This document shows positions 17,601-26,373 of a DNA stretch of 48,313 nucleotides, in pieces. A program made the translations under genes and the position numbers. The notes beneath the pieces were generated by a model. It made no database searches. It saw only the letters and a list, made by a program, of their open reading frames with translations, and had not been told where the DNA came from. Source of the DNA: Elusimicrobiota bacterium (GTDB lineage Bacteria; Elusimicrobiota; Endomicrobiia; Endomicrobiales; Endomicrobiaceae); contig JAITSO010000019.1 of NCBI GenBank assembly GCA_031287735.1, forward strand, positions 1-48,313, given 5' to 3'. Within the stretch, counting starts at the first letter, position 1, and each line of letters opens with the position of its first letter.

Positions 17601-18113
17601 TTAAGTAGTGATATTGAAATTTCACTGAAGCGAATTGGAGTTACGGATATGCTGTTTAGACCTTACGTTGGCATGCAAATGCACCATATGAACTATGGAA
17701 AAATACTAGAAAGTGGGGCATATCCTCTAGTGTTGGAAGCGGTTGACGGTTCTTATAGCCGCGAGGTTCTAAGAATTGGTGCTGAGTTACGATACGGAGA
17801 TGAAAATAAGAACAATAAATTTGTTTGGTATGGAGCTGTTGAATTGAAATATATATTGGTTGGAACTTTACCGTCTATAGACGTAAAAGCTGTAGGTTCA
17901 AATGCAGAATATAAAAGCGTTGGGTTTGAAGAAAATAAAATTGTTCCAGGATTAGGTTTTGGAATTGAATTTGATGTATATAGAAGCCTAAGACTTAACG
18001 CTGCTTTGAATTATTACGGTGGACAGGGTTATGAAAGCTATAAAGCAAATATTGGCATAAAATATGATTTTGGAAACTTTCGGCGCCGTCATGGGACAGA
18101 AACAGTTGCTTGA
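14691..18113 (+). CDS. Autotransporter with POMP-like GGAIY repeats
   Basis: This 1140-residue type V secreted protein has a signal peptide (basic start, a long Phe-rich core, cleavage near SYA, about residue 27). The passenger is Gly/Asn-rich and carries repeated GGSIY/GGAIY motifs near residues 122, 151, 350, 376, 405, 445 and 475, several preceded by an F-x-x-N/T-x-A-type segment, the pattern of chlamydial polymorphic outer-membrane protein repeats and other beta-helix passengers. A C-terminal autotransporter barrel spans about residues 850-1127. After the strand ending KYDF, 13 residues (GNFRRRHGTETVA) follow, whereas barrels usually end in an aromatic. It is probably a surface adhesin; the ligand is unknown. 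Confidence 0.9.
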   Translation: MSLSKKWRLVYLVFFCFFLFFNCSYAIDVSNFQELQDNLIANDERYINVTANIFFDARNTDNAIVLGNMVKTVNGGDYSLTLSSSSNRSVVSASTGTSSLVFKNFVGVLNFIGNCSEVNEDGGSIYNAFGSTISFIDSSVIFRANVAKNRGGSIYNEGEINFAENIEQKIEFLDNVSIGDASYGRDIYNVGKINLGGMGSVVINGGIAGTNAAIISKTATGLFELKGDNQYYEGLFLQTSGTTTVTGNGSTYFGGYSSITNSKLRIINGGVINSGQLKADIGSEVEIDNGKILGGQIVVSGNATITARNSDINIEDKNYTAFKVLDDSHMLLDTLYSLKLSGNFVGDSNGGAIYSNALLDILNTAVAFTMNSANKGGAIYAGSGSRAEINVDGTGNFSSNSAFDGGAIYLDGGSYISIVGSGDGRSVTEFRDNKAKKNDYTYGDGGAIYAASGSSVTILADAGIIIFKGNTANKGGAIYADNGSTVCLSAYGGNVMFEGNKALNGNVEANADNDVYLSENARLNLEANSGRNILFYGGIAGKGDCLDVSGAGINKLGAGMSRIYGDLKFGGNLNIKEGIFEYFGNNMSIRNVDVATGSSFVVAGAKISNDSISNTGTNKYAANSVNNYGIFNMQNNEVDVFEVNSEFTNDGGDIKIEIFPEKNGNDGISDKINANKVSINGGKLMIRPAVGRYSTLDASTGIFYSLLVSNSNIADFENFGFDSIEFDIEYLKVDIYDYSLYLNDEKTILKLSVDAFVQSNFKEYAISYNQQQAAAALDDISTYYAPIERLIKETISEAKKQNSVAILRKLPEQLSGYFLANLVRSAVSDNLEKEIYNKVRLNKHNDNKRNAIWVQTVSGQSGFKRDDNSPHPYRDTSYGATFGFNNWTSENANMGIFGKYQKNDIYQSLHNAHIDNIGGGLYGGFLLCDIVEIKAMLSGIHSNIQAERFVDYESQFIEGNKASSGFSSLSLSSDIEISLKRIGVTDMLFRPYVGMQMHHMNYGKILESGAYPLVLEAVDGSYSREVLRIGAELRYGDENKNNKFVWYGAVELKYILVGTLPSIDVKAVGSNAEYKSVGFEENKIVPGLGFGIEFDVYRSLRLNAALNYYGGQGYESYKANIGIKYDFGNFRRRHGTETVA

Positions 18114-18272
18114 TGTTAAAAGCAAAATTTTGTTACGTAGAACAATATTAATCAGTGCAGTTCCCTAATTAACCACAAGTAACGGTTTGCTAAATAAACA
18201 GACCTATCCAAATTATCACATAGAAATTATCAAAACACTAAATTTTTCACTGGTATTACGAGATGTCTTTTG

Positions 18273-20876
18273 TCAAATTTTTTTCAACTCTAAAAGTTCA
18301 CTGCTTTTTTCATTTTTTAAATCTATTGAAATTTTATCTCCTTCTTTAAATTCTCCTGAAATCAATTTTGTTGATAGCGGGTTTAGTAAAAATGTTTGAA
18401 CAGCTCTTTTTAAGGGTCTTGCTCCAAAAACTTGGCTATAGCCTTTTGAAGCAATAAAGCTTTTGGCTTTTTCGCTAAGTTCTACACTAATTTTTTTTTG
18501 TGCAAGTCTTTGCTCAAAAGACTTTAACTGAATATTTATGATTTTATTTATATCTTCTTCGTCAAGTTTGTTGAAAATTATTGTTTCGTCTATTCTGTTT
18601 ATAAATTCAGGTTTGAAATAGTTATTAAGCTCATGTAGAACTTTTTTTTGCATTTCATCATAATTTTGTTCTTCTTGAATGTATTGAGATCCTATATTTG
18701 AAGTCATTATTATGACTGTATTTTTAAAATCTACAGTTCTACCCTGTCCATCGGTAAGACGACCGTCATCAAAAAGTTGAAGCATTATGTTAAAAACTTC
18801 TATGTGTGCTTTTTCAATTTCATCAAATAAAATCACACTATAAGGTCTTCTACGCACAGCTTCCGTAAGTTGTCCACCTTCTTCAAATCCAATATAACCC
18901 GGTGGTGCTCCGATAAGACGTGAAACGCTATGTTTTTCCATATATTCAGACATATCTATTCGGACAATATTTTTTTCATCACTAAATAAAAGCTCTGCAA
19001 GTGCTTTTGCCAGCTCTGTTTTTCCAACGCCTGTAGGTCCTAAAAACAAAAATGATCCTATCGGTTTGTTTTGGTCGGAAAGTCCGGATCGTGAGCGTCG
19101 TACAGCATTTGAAATTGCACAAATAGCTTTATCTTGTCCGACAACTCTATTGTGAAGTTGTTTTTCCATTTTGAGAAGTTTTTGCATTTCGCCTTCCATC
19201 ATACGCGTCACTGGAATTCCTGTCCATTTGCTTACAATTTCGGCAATGTCGTCATCATCAACTTCTTCTTTTAAAAATTTTTGCTCATTTTGAAGTTTCA
19301 AAAGTTTTTTGTTTTCTTCATTAAGTGAGGCTTGGATTTGGGGAATTTTACCATACCGTATTTCCGAAACTGCTCCTAAATCTCCATTTCGTTCTAAAGT
19401 TTGCTCTTTAATTTTTGCATTTTCAAGTTCTAATTTTAAACGCCTTATTTGCGAAATAACTTCTTTTTCTTTTTGCCATTGAATCTTCATCCCTGCAGTT
19501 TCTTGCTTCAATTTTTCTATTTCTTTTTCTATGTTTGAAAGTCGTTCTTTTGAGGTTGCATCAGTTTCCTTTTTTACAGCTTGTCTTTCAATTTCAAGCT
19601 GTCTTAATTTACGTTCTATTGTGTCAAGCTCAGATGGCATAGAGTCCATTTCTATTCTCAATTTGCTTGCCGATTCGTCTATTAAATCTATAGCTTTGTC
19701 TGGCAAGTATCTGTCAGTTATGTATCTTGCACTAAGTGTTGCGGCTGCGACTAAAGCTGAATCTTTTATTTTAACCCCATGATGAATCTCGTACCGTTCT
19801 TTTAGCCCTCTCAAAATTGCTATAGTGTCTTCTACTGACGGTTCCACAGCAAAAACCGGCTGGAAACGCCTTTCTAAAGCCGAATCTTTTTCTATATATT
19901 TTCTATATTCATTAAGGGTTGTTGCCCCTACAAGTTTTAACTCTCCACGTGCAAGCATAGGTTTTAGCATATTAGCTGCATCAACAGCACCTTCGGAAGA
20001 ACCCGCTCCAACTATTGTGTGCAGCTCATCTACAAAAAGAATTATATTGCCTTGAGCATTTTGAATTTCTTTGAGAACGGCTTTAAGCCTATCTTCAAAT
20101 TCGCCTCTGTATTTTGCGCCAGCTATTAAAGCTCCTAGATCTAGTGCGATAACTTTTCTATCTTTTAAACTTTCTGGTACATCTCCAAAAACAATTCGTT
20201 GTGCTAAGCCTTCAACAATAGCAGTTTTCCCAACACCAGGTTCACCGATAATCACTGGGTTATTTTTTGTTCTTCTTGAAAGAACTTGCGCACAGCGGCG
20301 TATTTCCTCATCTCTACCGATCACAGGGTCAAGCTTTCCCAGTTTTGCCAAAGATGTCAAGTCTTTCCCATACTTTTCTAAAGCCTGATATTTATCTTCA
20401 GGATTTTGGTCTGTTACTCTTTGCCCACCTCTTATAATTGCGAGAGAATTTAAAATGCTTTCTTTTGACAGATTATATTTCTTCAATATTTTTGAGGCGC
20501 CGCAAGAATTCTCTTCAGACATTGCCATAAGAATATGTTCTGTTGAGACAAATTCGTCTTTTAATTCTTTTGATGCTTTTTCAGAGTTGGTCAAAATTTT
20601 ATTAAGTTCTTGAGAATAAAAAAGATTTCCGCCTGAAACTTTCGGTCTTTTTTCAATTACCTGCATTAAATCTTTTAAAATGTTTTCAAGATTCATGTTT
20701 TCTTGTCCGGCAGCTGCGGAATTTTTTATTATTGCGACAACAGTTCCGTTTTTTTGTTTCACTAACGAGCATAAAAGGTGTTCGGAAATTATCTCCTGAT
20801 TTCCATGTTCTTCGGCAATGGTTTGTGTATCTGCCAAAGCTTCTTGGGCTTTAATTGTCCATTTTGAGAGGTTCAT
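18273..20876 (-). CDS. clpB: ClpB disaggregase, Hsp100 family
   Basis: ClpB is a hexameric AAA+ machine that pulls polypeptides out of aggregates together with DnaK. The 867 residues show the N-terminal Clp repeat domain (about 1-145), NBD1 with GEPGVGKT (about 205) and a DELH Walker B, the coiled M-domain (about 400-520), and NBD2 with GPTGVGKT (about 605), FDEIEKAH and the C-terminal D2 small domain. There is no ClpP-binding loop of the IGF type in the expected place, so it is ClpB and not ClpA/ClpC. AAAGGAGG precedes the ATG at 20876. The frame extends upstream, but there is no support for a longer start. No CIRCE element is visible; dnaK is not in the window. Confidence 0.96.
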   Translation of the reverse strand: MNLSKWTIKAQEALADTQTIAEEHGNQEIISEHLLCSLVKQKNGTVVAIIKNSAAAGQENMNLENILKDLMQVIEKRPKVSGGNLFYSQELNKILTNSEKASKELKDEFVSTEHILMAMSEENSCGASKILKKYNLSKESILNSLAIIRGGQRVTDQNPEDKYQALEKYGKDLTSLAKLGKLDPVIGRDEEIRRCAQVLSRRTKNNPVIIGEPGVGKTAIVEGLAQRIVFGDVPESLKDRKVIALDLGALIAGAKYRGEFEDRLKAVLKEIQNAQGNIILFVDELHTIVGAGSSEGAVDAANMLKPMLARGELKLVGATTLNEYRKYIEKDSALERRFQPVFAVEPSVEDTIAILRGLKERYEIHHGVKIKDSALVAAATLSARYITDRYLPDKAIDLIDESASKLRIEMDSMPSELDTIERKLRQLEIERQAVKKETDATSKERLSNIEKEIEKLKQETAGMKIQWQKEKEVISQIRRLKLELENAKIKEQTLERNGDLGAVSEIRYGKIPQIQASLNEENKKLLKLQNEQKFLKEEVDDDDIAEIVSKWTGIPVTRMMEGEMQKLLKMEKQLHNRVVGQDKAICAISNAVRRSRSGLSDQNKPIGSFLFLGPTGVGKTELAKALAELLFSDEKNIVRIDMSEYMEKHSVSRLIGAPPGYIGFEEGGQLTEAVRRRPYSVILFDEIEKAHIEVFNIMLQLFDDGRLTDGQGRTVDFKNTVIIMTSNIGSQYIQEEQNYDEMQKKVLHELNNYFKPEFINRIDETIIFNKLDEEDINKIINIQLKSFEQRLAQKKISVELSEKAKSFIASKGYSQVFGARPLKRAVQTFLLNPLSTKLISGEFKEGDKISIDLKNEKSSELLELKKI

Positions 20877-20910
20877 TTTATCCTCCTTTAAATTTTTAGT
20901 TATGCCCCGG

Positions 20911-20941
20911 ATTATACAAAATGTAAAAAATGAGAACACAA
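20911..20941 (-). promoter_or_regulatory. Putative clpB promoter
   Basis: On the reverse strand a perfect TATAAT (20916-20911) is preceded by TTGTGT (20941-20936) with a long 19-bp spacer. It is divergent from the tetR promoter and only ~15 bp from its -35, so the two promoters may influence each other. Confidence 0.4.
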
Positions 20942-20956
20942 TTGCATTATAAATGC

Positions 20957-20987
20957 TTGACAAATAATTATAAATGCGTATAATTAT
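20957..20987 (+). promoter_or_regulatory. tetR-tolC-RND promoter with overlapping operator
   Basis: A perfect -35 (TTGACA, 20957-20962) and a perfect -10 (TATAAT, 20979-20984) are spaced by 16 bp. A perfect 9-bp inverted repeat with a 6-bp centre (ATAATTATA 20964-20972, TATAATTAT 20979-20987) covers the spacer and the -10, as expected for a TetR autoregulatory operator. An 11-bp direct repeat ATTATAAATGC (20946-20956 and 20967-20977), 21 bp apart, flanks the -35. Confidence 0.75.
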
Positions 20988-20994
20988 GGCTATT

Positions 20995-21603
20995 ATGTCA
21001 AGACCTTCTAAAAATATAGACAATAAATTGCTTGGACTAGGGAAAAAATGGATGGAAACCAGAGGTCTCTCTTCTTTGAACGTTCGTTCTATTTGCAAGT
21101 CCGCTAATGTTAATTTAGGAATGTTTGTTTATTATTTTAAAAGCAAGAAAAATTTTCTAAGGATTATTGTAAAGAATTTTTTTGACGATATTGAAAAAGA
21201 GTGGGTAGACTTGGTTGTAGATATATCAGATCCTTTGGAAAAGTTGAAAAAAGCTATTTTGCAGCAGTGTAATTGTATAAAACGGAAGCGAAAAACCATA
21301 GAATCGATTTTCAAAGGCATTAATATCACAGATGATTTTTATAGAAAAATATTCCATCAGTTCCAAGAAAAGCATTACAAATTTTATTCGCACTTAATAG
21401 AAGCCTGCATCGAAAAAAATTGTTTCAGTAAAGAAATAGAAAAAGCCGAATTGTTTGCAATAATAGTTGGTAGTGTTTCTTTATATGCAAAAACGATGAT
21501 TTTAGAAAAACCCAAAGCACGAGAAAACTATGAAATTAGATTGAACAAATTATTTGATGTTATTGTAGGAAAAATTGTAGGCAAAGGAGGAGAGCAAGAA
21601 TGA
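20995..21603 (+). CDS. TetR/AcrR-family transcriptional regulator
   Basis: This 202-residue protein has a TetR DNA-binding domain: a helix around [18 protein letters not shown], then the recognition helix region [16 protein letters not shown]. The C-terminal ligand-binding part is helical and unlike any specific subfamily I recognise. ATGs at 20974 and 20986 are in the same frame but lie inside or before the promoter -10, so the ATG at 20995 is preferred. With transcription starting near 20991 the mRNA would be almost leaderless. It overlaps the tolC gene (ATGA) and very probably represses its own efflux operon through the adjoining operator. Confidence 0.85.
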   Translation: MSRPSKNIDNKLLGLGKKWMETRGLSSLNVRSICKSANVNLGMFVYYFKSKKNFLRIIVKNFFDDIEKEWVDLVVDISDPLEKLKKAILQQCNCIKRKRKTIESIFKGINITDDFYRKIFHQFQEKHYKFYSHLIEACIEKNCFSKEIEKAELFAIIVGSVSLYAKTMILEKPKARENYEIRLNKLFDVIVGKIVGKGGEQE

Positions 21604-23027
21604 AATCATTGAGGCTGTTTGCACTGGTTGCGTTTATGCACACGATGAGTTTTGCATCGGTTTTTGGCGAGGTTTTGACAATAAAAAGCTACTTAAAGCT
21701 TCTTGAAGAACATAACCCTGAATTGAAATCCATTCAGTCAAATATTGACGCTGTGGAGGGAAAGCTTGCAGAAATAGAAAGAGTTTATTCGTATTACTTA
21801 AATGCTGACACAAGTTTTTCAGATAATTCTGCCAGTGGTTTGCAAGAAACTGTTTATAATTTAGGTTTAAACAAGCAATTTGCAACCGGAACTCAGGTAA
21901 CATTAGGTTTTGCCGCAAAAAGTGGCAACTATAAGACTTCTTATGTAAACCAAGCAGATTATTCGCTGTCAGTTTTTACTCCAACCTTACAGCTACAACA
22001 ATCTTTATTTAAAAATTTAAATGGAGCAATGACAAAAGCTTCCATAGAAAAAGCAAAAGCCGAAGCAAAATCAACTTTGCATTCTCTAAAATACCAAAAG
22101 CAATATTTGTTATTTCAGGCGAAAAACGCCTATTGGAATTTGTCCTACAGAAGACGGCTTATAGATTTTAGAAAAACTTCTTTAGAAAGAGCTAGAAAGA
22201 TATTGGATTGGAACGCAAAGCGTTATAAATTAGATTTAGCTGAGAAAACCGACCTTCTGCAATCACAAGCTGCTGTAAAGATGGGCGAATTGAATTTAAA
22301 GCTCGCTTATGAAGATGAGATCAAAGCTGATAGATTGTTTAATCAATTTTTAAATGTAACTTTGCAATCGGATAAAAAATTCGATGTCATTAAATTTAAT
22401 GATGTTGAGAAAACGCTGTTTAATAAAATAGAAATTAAAGATGTAGGAATTAGACTTGATATTCTTGCATCCTTAGAAAAAATCCATAGTGCGGAGTTTG
22501 AACGGCTTTATCACAAAAAAAATTCTGGAGCAGATTTAGTTTTAGTTGGAGAATTTGATATTTACAATGTAAATCAAAAAGTCAAAAATTTTACTGACCA
22601 ACAAAGCGACGGTTCAGGTTATTCTGTAGGTTTTCAGTGGTCTGTTCCTCTTGATTTCAAAATAAGAGAAATTGCTGATGCTGGCTACTTACATGCGGTG
22701 GAAGCTGCCCAACAAGATGCAAAAGCTATAGCTCTTTTAGCTAAAAATGAGTGGCTTGAGCTTGTGGATAATTGGAACAATGCAAAAAAGAGGCTTTCTT
22801 TAGTGGCAGAAATAGAAGAGATACAAAGGACCAGAAACGAGGAAGATAAAAATTTATTGAGACGCGGTAGGAGTACAACATATCTTGTTTTGCAAGGCGA
22901 GCAGGATCTAGACAATGCGACTCTAAATGTTTTAACTGTAGTTTTAGAACTTATGACTTTACGCGAGCAAGCCGAAACTCTTTACAATAACCCTGAATCT
23001 GGGAATGTTGAAAATCTTACACAATAA
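21600..23027 (+). CDS. TolC-family outer-membrane efflux protein
   Basis: This 475-residue outer-membrane channel has a signal peptide (cleavage near VFG, residue ~24) and two repeats of the TolC fold, each beginning with a helical segment (LLEEHNPELKSIQSNIDAVEGKLAEIERVY is the first and LLAKNEWLELVDNWNNAKKRLSL part of the second) with strands between, read here only as motif positions around 30-60 and 375-420. TolC trimers form the exit duct of tripartite efflux or type I export. AGGAGG precedes the ATG, which overlaps the tetR stop. The partner pump gene follows after a 121-bp gap that lacks an adaptor gene. Confidence 0.88.
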   Translation: MKSLRLFALVAFMHTMSFASVFGEVLTIKSYLKLLEEHNPELKSIQSNIDAVEGKLAEIERVYSYYLNADTSFSDNSASGLQETVYNLGLNKQFATGTQVTLGFAAKSGNYKTSYVNQADYSLSVFTPTLQLQQSLFKNLNGAMTKASIEKAKAEAKSTLHSLKYQKQYLLFQAKNAYWNLSYRRRLIDFRKTSLERARKILDWNAKRYKLDLAEKTDLLQSQAAVKMGELNLKLAYEDEIKADRLFNQFLNVTLQSDKKFDVIKFNDVEKTLFNKIEIKDVGIRLDILASLEKIHSAEFERLYHKKNSGADLVLVGEFDIYNVNQKVKNFTDQQSDGSGYSVGFQWSVPLDFKIREIADAGYLHAVEAAQQDAKAIALLAKNEWLELVDNWNNAKKRLSLVAEIEEIQRTRNEEDKNLLRRGRSTTYLVLQGEQDLDNATLNVLTVVLELMTLREQAETLYNNPESGNVENLTQ

Positions 23028-23148
23028 TATTTTAGCAAGATGGGGAAAATAAAAAATTTCGTTCCCAGCATTTTGAATAAAAATTAAAAATATCCGTCAA
23101 AAACAAAATCTAATAGCCACATTCTTTTGCAATTATTTGGAGGAAAAA
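23028..23148 (+). other. Gap between tolC and the RND gene, possible scar of a lost adaptor gene
   Basis: The 121-bp gap lies where many tetR-tolC operons carry a membrane-fusion protein gene. It contains a 15-codon open frame (23040-23087, starting MGKIKNF) that stops, and the RND ribosome site GGAGG (23139-23143). Loss of an adaptor by deletion is an inference; no sequence homology to one can be shown here. Confidence 0.3.
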
Positions 23149-26100
23149 ATGAACCTAGCTAAATTAGCTATCAAGCGTCCAACTTTTATTGTAGCAATAC
23201 TTTTTATCGTTTTAATACTAGGCTTTATGTCTTATAAGACTATGAGCGTGCGCATGTTTCCCGATATAGAATTTCCTTATGTTTTGGTGATAACGCAATA
23301 TCCCGGTGCAGGCCCTGAAGAAATAGAACAACTTGTGTCAAAGCCGCTTGAAGACGCAATAAGTGGCGTGTCTGCTTTAAAACATATAAACTCTGTAAGC
23401 CAAGATAATTATTCTATTGTATATGGAGAATTTGAGCTTTCGAAAGATCCTGATATTGCTTTGCAAGAAGTAAAAGACAAAGTCAGCCAGGCGCGTTGGG
23501 ATTTACCCGATGATATTGAAGAACCGGTTATTCAAAAGCTTGATCCTGACGATATGCCAATAGTAACTTTAAGTTTGAGAGCGATGATGTCTTCAAAAGA
23601 CCTTTATGATTTTGCTGACGATGTTATATCAAAAGAATTTTCGCGTGTTAGTGGAGTTTCAAAAGTTGAAGTTCTTGGAGGTTCAAAAAGAGAAATACAC
23701 GTTAATGTTGATAAAAATAAACTAAAAGAATATGAGCTTACGCTTGGAGCAGTTTCAACAAGAATTTCTGCAAATAGTATGAATATTCCAGCTGGGAAAA
23801 TAGAAAAAGGAACTATGGACCTAGCTTTTAGAACTATTGGTGAATTTAGAACGATAAACCAAATAAGCAATGTTGTTGTAAGTTTTTTGGGAAACGATAT
23901 TCCTGTGATAGTTAAAGATATAGGCGAAGTTGAAGATGGACTAGAGCAGGAAACTTCGCGAGCAAGAGTGAGCGTAAGAGAAAATGGACAAATCAAATCT
24001 GAAACTTCAATGTTGATTGAAATTTATAAGCAATCCAAATCAAACGATGTTCAAATATCTGATGGAATTCAAAAAAGACTTAAGGAAGTAAATAAAAAAT
24101 TTGAAAATACAGATGGTCAACCTACTTTATCGTTGGTTTCTGATAACGCACGTGGTGTAAGGTTAAACCTTGAAGATGTGGAGCGTACAATTATTGAGGG
24201 AATTTTTCTTGCCATAATAATTGTGTATTTTTTCCTTGGAAGTTGGCGTTCCACTTTTATTACTTCTCTTGCAATTCCAAATAGCTTAATAGGTTCTTTT
24301 GTTTTCATGCATTTTGCCGGGTTTAGTTTAAACGTTATGTCTTTAATGGCTTTATCGCTTTCTGTTGGTCTTTTAATTGATGATGCTATTGTTGTGCGAG
24401 AAAATATTTTCAGACATTATGAAGAAGGTTCTTCGCCGATAAAGTCTGCTATAACCGGAACTAATGAAGTTTCTATGGCAGTAATTGCGACGACAAGTGC
24501 AGTAATTGCTGTTTTTGCTCCGGTTGCTTTTTTGAGCGGAATAATGGGTCAATTTTTTAGGGAATTTGGGCTTACCGTTGTTTTTGCCATGATAATTTCT
24601 GTTTTTGACGCGTTGACAATTGCACCAATGCTTTCGGCGTATATAATCAAAGAACATATCGACGACGAAAAGCCATCGCCTAAAATTGTTCGAGCTATAG
24701 TTAGTATTTTTCATTTTTTGACGTTGGTCTGGTTTGAAAAAGTTTACTCGGCAGCTGAGAAACTTTACGTGAAAATTATTGCTTTTGTTGTACGCCATAA
24801 AATTTTTACCATATTAATTTCCATTGCATTTTTTGCATTCTCGTTGTTTATCGCATCAAAATTGAAAGTTACTTTTGCGCCAAATTCAGAGTGGGGAGAA
24901 TTTAATATAAAACTTGAAGCACAACCTGGGACATCTTTAGACCAAATGGACGAATATGTTAAATCTGTTGAAAAAATAATAATGGCTAATCCTAATTCTG
25001 AGACAACAGTTAGCACTATAGGAACAATCACCGGTCAAACTCATCAAGCCACAATTTTTGTACGAATGATACCATCAAAGGAAAGAAAAATATCCACTAC
25101 CGACATGAAAGAATTATTACGTAAAGAAATTAGAAAAAATATTGGTGAAGAGACTTTAGAAATATCAGTGGTTAATAATGGCGGTATGGGTAGTGGCGAG
25201 AGCGAATTTATATTAGAACTTTTTGGCGAAGATGAAGAGGTGCTTGCGCAAGCAGCGAAAGTGTTAATGGAAAAGTGCAAAAATGTTGAAGGTCTTACCG
25301 ATATCAAATCAAATTACAAATCTGGAAAACCCGAATTGCAAATACAAATGGATATGAAAAAAATGGAAGAATTGGGAGTAAATTCTGTGACAGCTGGAAA
25401 TGAGGTAAGGGCAATGATAGATGGTGCATTATCAGGAAAGTTTAGAGAGCATGGGTTAGAGTATGATATACGCGTTCAGCTTCAAGAAGATCAAAAAAAT
25501 ATCATGGATGCTTTCAACTCTACTTATGTAAATAATGTTAATGGTAAACTTGTGAAGCTTTCAAACGTGGCTTTTCCTATAAAAGCTGAAGGTCCTTCTG
25601 AGATCAACAGAAAAGACCGTTCTGTTTACGTAACTGTTGAGGGAAATCTTGCAAAAGGAGGTGCGATAGGCAATATTCAAAAAGATGTGTATAAGATATT
25701 TTACAGTGAAAAAAATAAACCGGAAAATGTTGAAGCTTGGAAAAATATAGAAATTAGACCATCTGGAAACGCTGAAGAAATGGGAACAATGATGACAAGT
25801 ATTGCCATTGCTGCTTTGTTATCGGTTGTTTTTATGTTTTTGATTTTGGCAAGTTTGTATGAATCTATAATGACTCCTATTACAATTATGAGTGCTTTGC
25901 CTCTTGCAATTATTGGTGGTTTTGTAGCTTTATTTTTAACGAAACAACCAATAGATATGTTTACACTGATAGGCATGATAATGCTTTTAGGAATAGTCGC
26001 GAAAAATTCAATCTTGCTTGTGGATTATATTCAACAAAAAATAAAAGCAGGTCTTAGTATAGATGAAGCCGTAATTGTTGCTGGAAAAACTAGGTTGCGA

Positions 26101-26373
26101 CCAATTCTTATGACGACATTCGCAATTATTGCGGGTATGATACCGACAGCACTTGGTCTTTCTGAAATTGGAAATTTCAGGAAAGGTATGGGTATAGTAG
26201 TAATCGGTGGTGTTATAAGTTCAACATTACTCACACTTTTGATAGTTCCTGCGATTTTTGAATACATAGACAAATTAAGAAGATTTTTAAGGAAAATTGT
26301 AGGTCGTCCTGAAAATAGGCTTATAGATATGACTGATGTGCAGCTTATAGAAAAAGGTTTTATTGAGAAGTGA
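23149..26373 (+). CDS. RND-family multidrug/solute efflux transporter
   Basis: This 1074-residue inner-membrane proton-driven pump has 12 predicted membrane helices and two large periplasmic domains. It starts with the family N terminus (AKLAIKRPTFIVAIL), contains the LLIDDAIVVREN segment in TM4 with the two Asp residues of the proton relay, the R/K region in TM10 (GIVAKNSILLVDY), and GSWRSTFIT and PxMSAYII-type signatures. The ATG at 23149 has GGAGG 5 bp upstream; a TTG at 23137 is in frame but inside that site. It is in the tetR-tolC operon, but no adaptor gene is seen in the window. Substrate is unknown. Confidence 0.93.
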   Translation: MNLAKLAIKRPTFIVAILFIVLILGFMSYKTMSVRMFPDIEFPYVLVITQYPGAGPEEIEQLVSKPLEDAISGVSALKHINSVSQDNYSIVYGEFELSKDPDIALQEVKDKVSQARWDLPDDIEEPVIQKLDPDDMPIVTLSLRAMMSSKDLYDFADDVISKEFSRVSGVSKVEVLGGSKREIHVNVDKNKLKEYELTLGAVSTRISANSMNIPAGKIEKGTMDLAFRTIGEFRTINQISNVVVSFLGNDIPVIVKDIGEVEDGLEQETSRARVSVRENGQIKSETSMLIEIYKQSKSNDVQISDGIQKRLKEVNKKFENTDGQPTLSLVSDNARGVRLNLEDVERTIIEGIFLAIIIVYFFLGSWRSTFITSLAIPNSLIGSFVFMHFAGFSLNVMSLMALSLSVGLLIDDAIVVRENIFRHYEEGSSPIKSAITGTNEVSMAVIATTSAVIAVFAPVAFLSGIMGQFFREFGLTVVFAMIISVFDALTIAPMLSAYIIKEHIDDEKPSPKIVRAIVSIFHFLTLVWFEKVYSAAEKLYVKIIAFVVRHKIFTILISIAFFAFSLFIASKLKVTFAPNSEWGEFNIKLEAQPGTSLDQMDEYVKSVEKIIMANPNSETTVSTIGTITGQTHQATIFVRMIPSKERKISTTDMKELLRKEIRKNIGEETLEISVVNNGGMGSGESEFILELFGEDEEVLAQAAKVLMEKCKNVEGLTDIKSNYKSGKPELQIQMDMKKMEELGVNSVTAGNEVRAMIDGALSGKFREHGLEYDIRVQLQEDQKNIMDAFNSTYVNNVNGKLVKLSNVAFPIKAEGPSEINRKDRSVYVTVEGNLAKGGAIGNIQKDVYKIFYSEKNKPENVEAWKNIEIRPSGNAEEMGTMMTSIAIAALLSVVFMFLILASLYESIMTPITIMSALPLAIIGGFVALFLTKQPIDMFTLIGMIMLLGIVAKNSILLVDYIQQKIKAGLSIDEAVIVAGKTRLRPILMTTFAIIAGMIPTALGLSEIGNFRKGMGIVVIGGVISSTLLTLLIVPAIFEYIDKLRRFLRKIVGRPENRLIDMTDVQLIEKGFIEK

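Noticed and set aside
20877-20990. CIRCE or similar heat-shock operator upstream of clpB
   Set aside because: The TTAGCACTC-N9-GAGTGCTAA pattern is not present; the inverted repeat there fits the tetR promoter instead.
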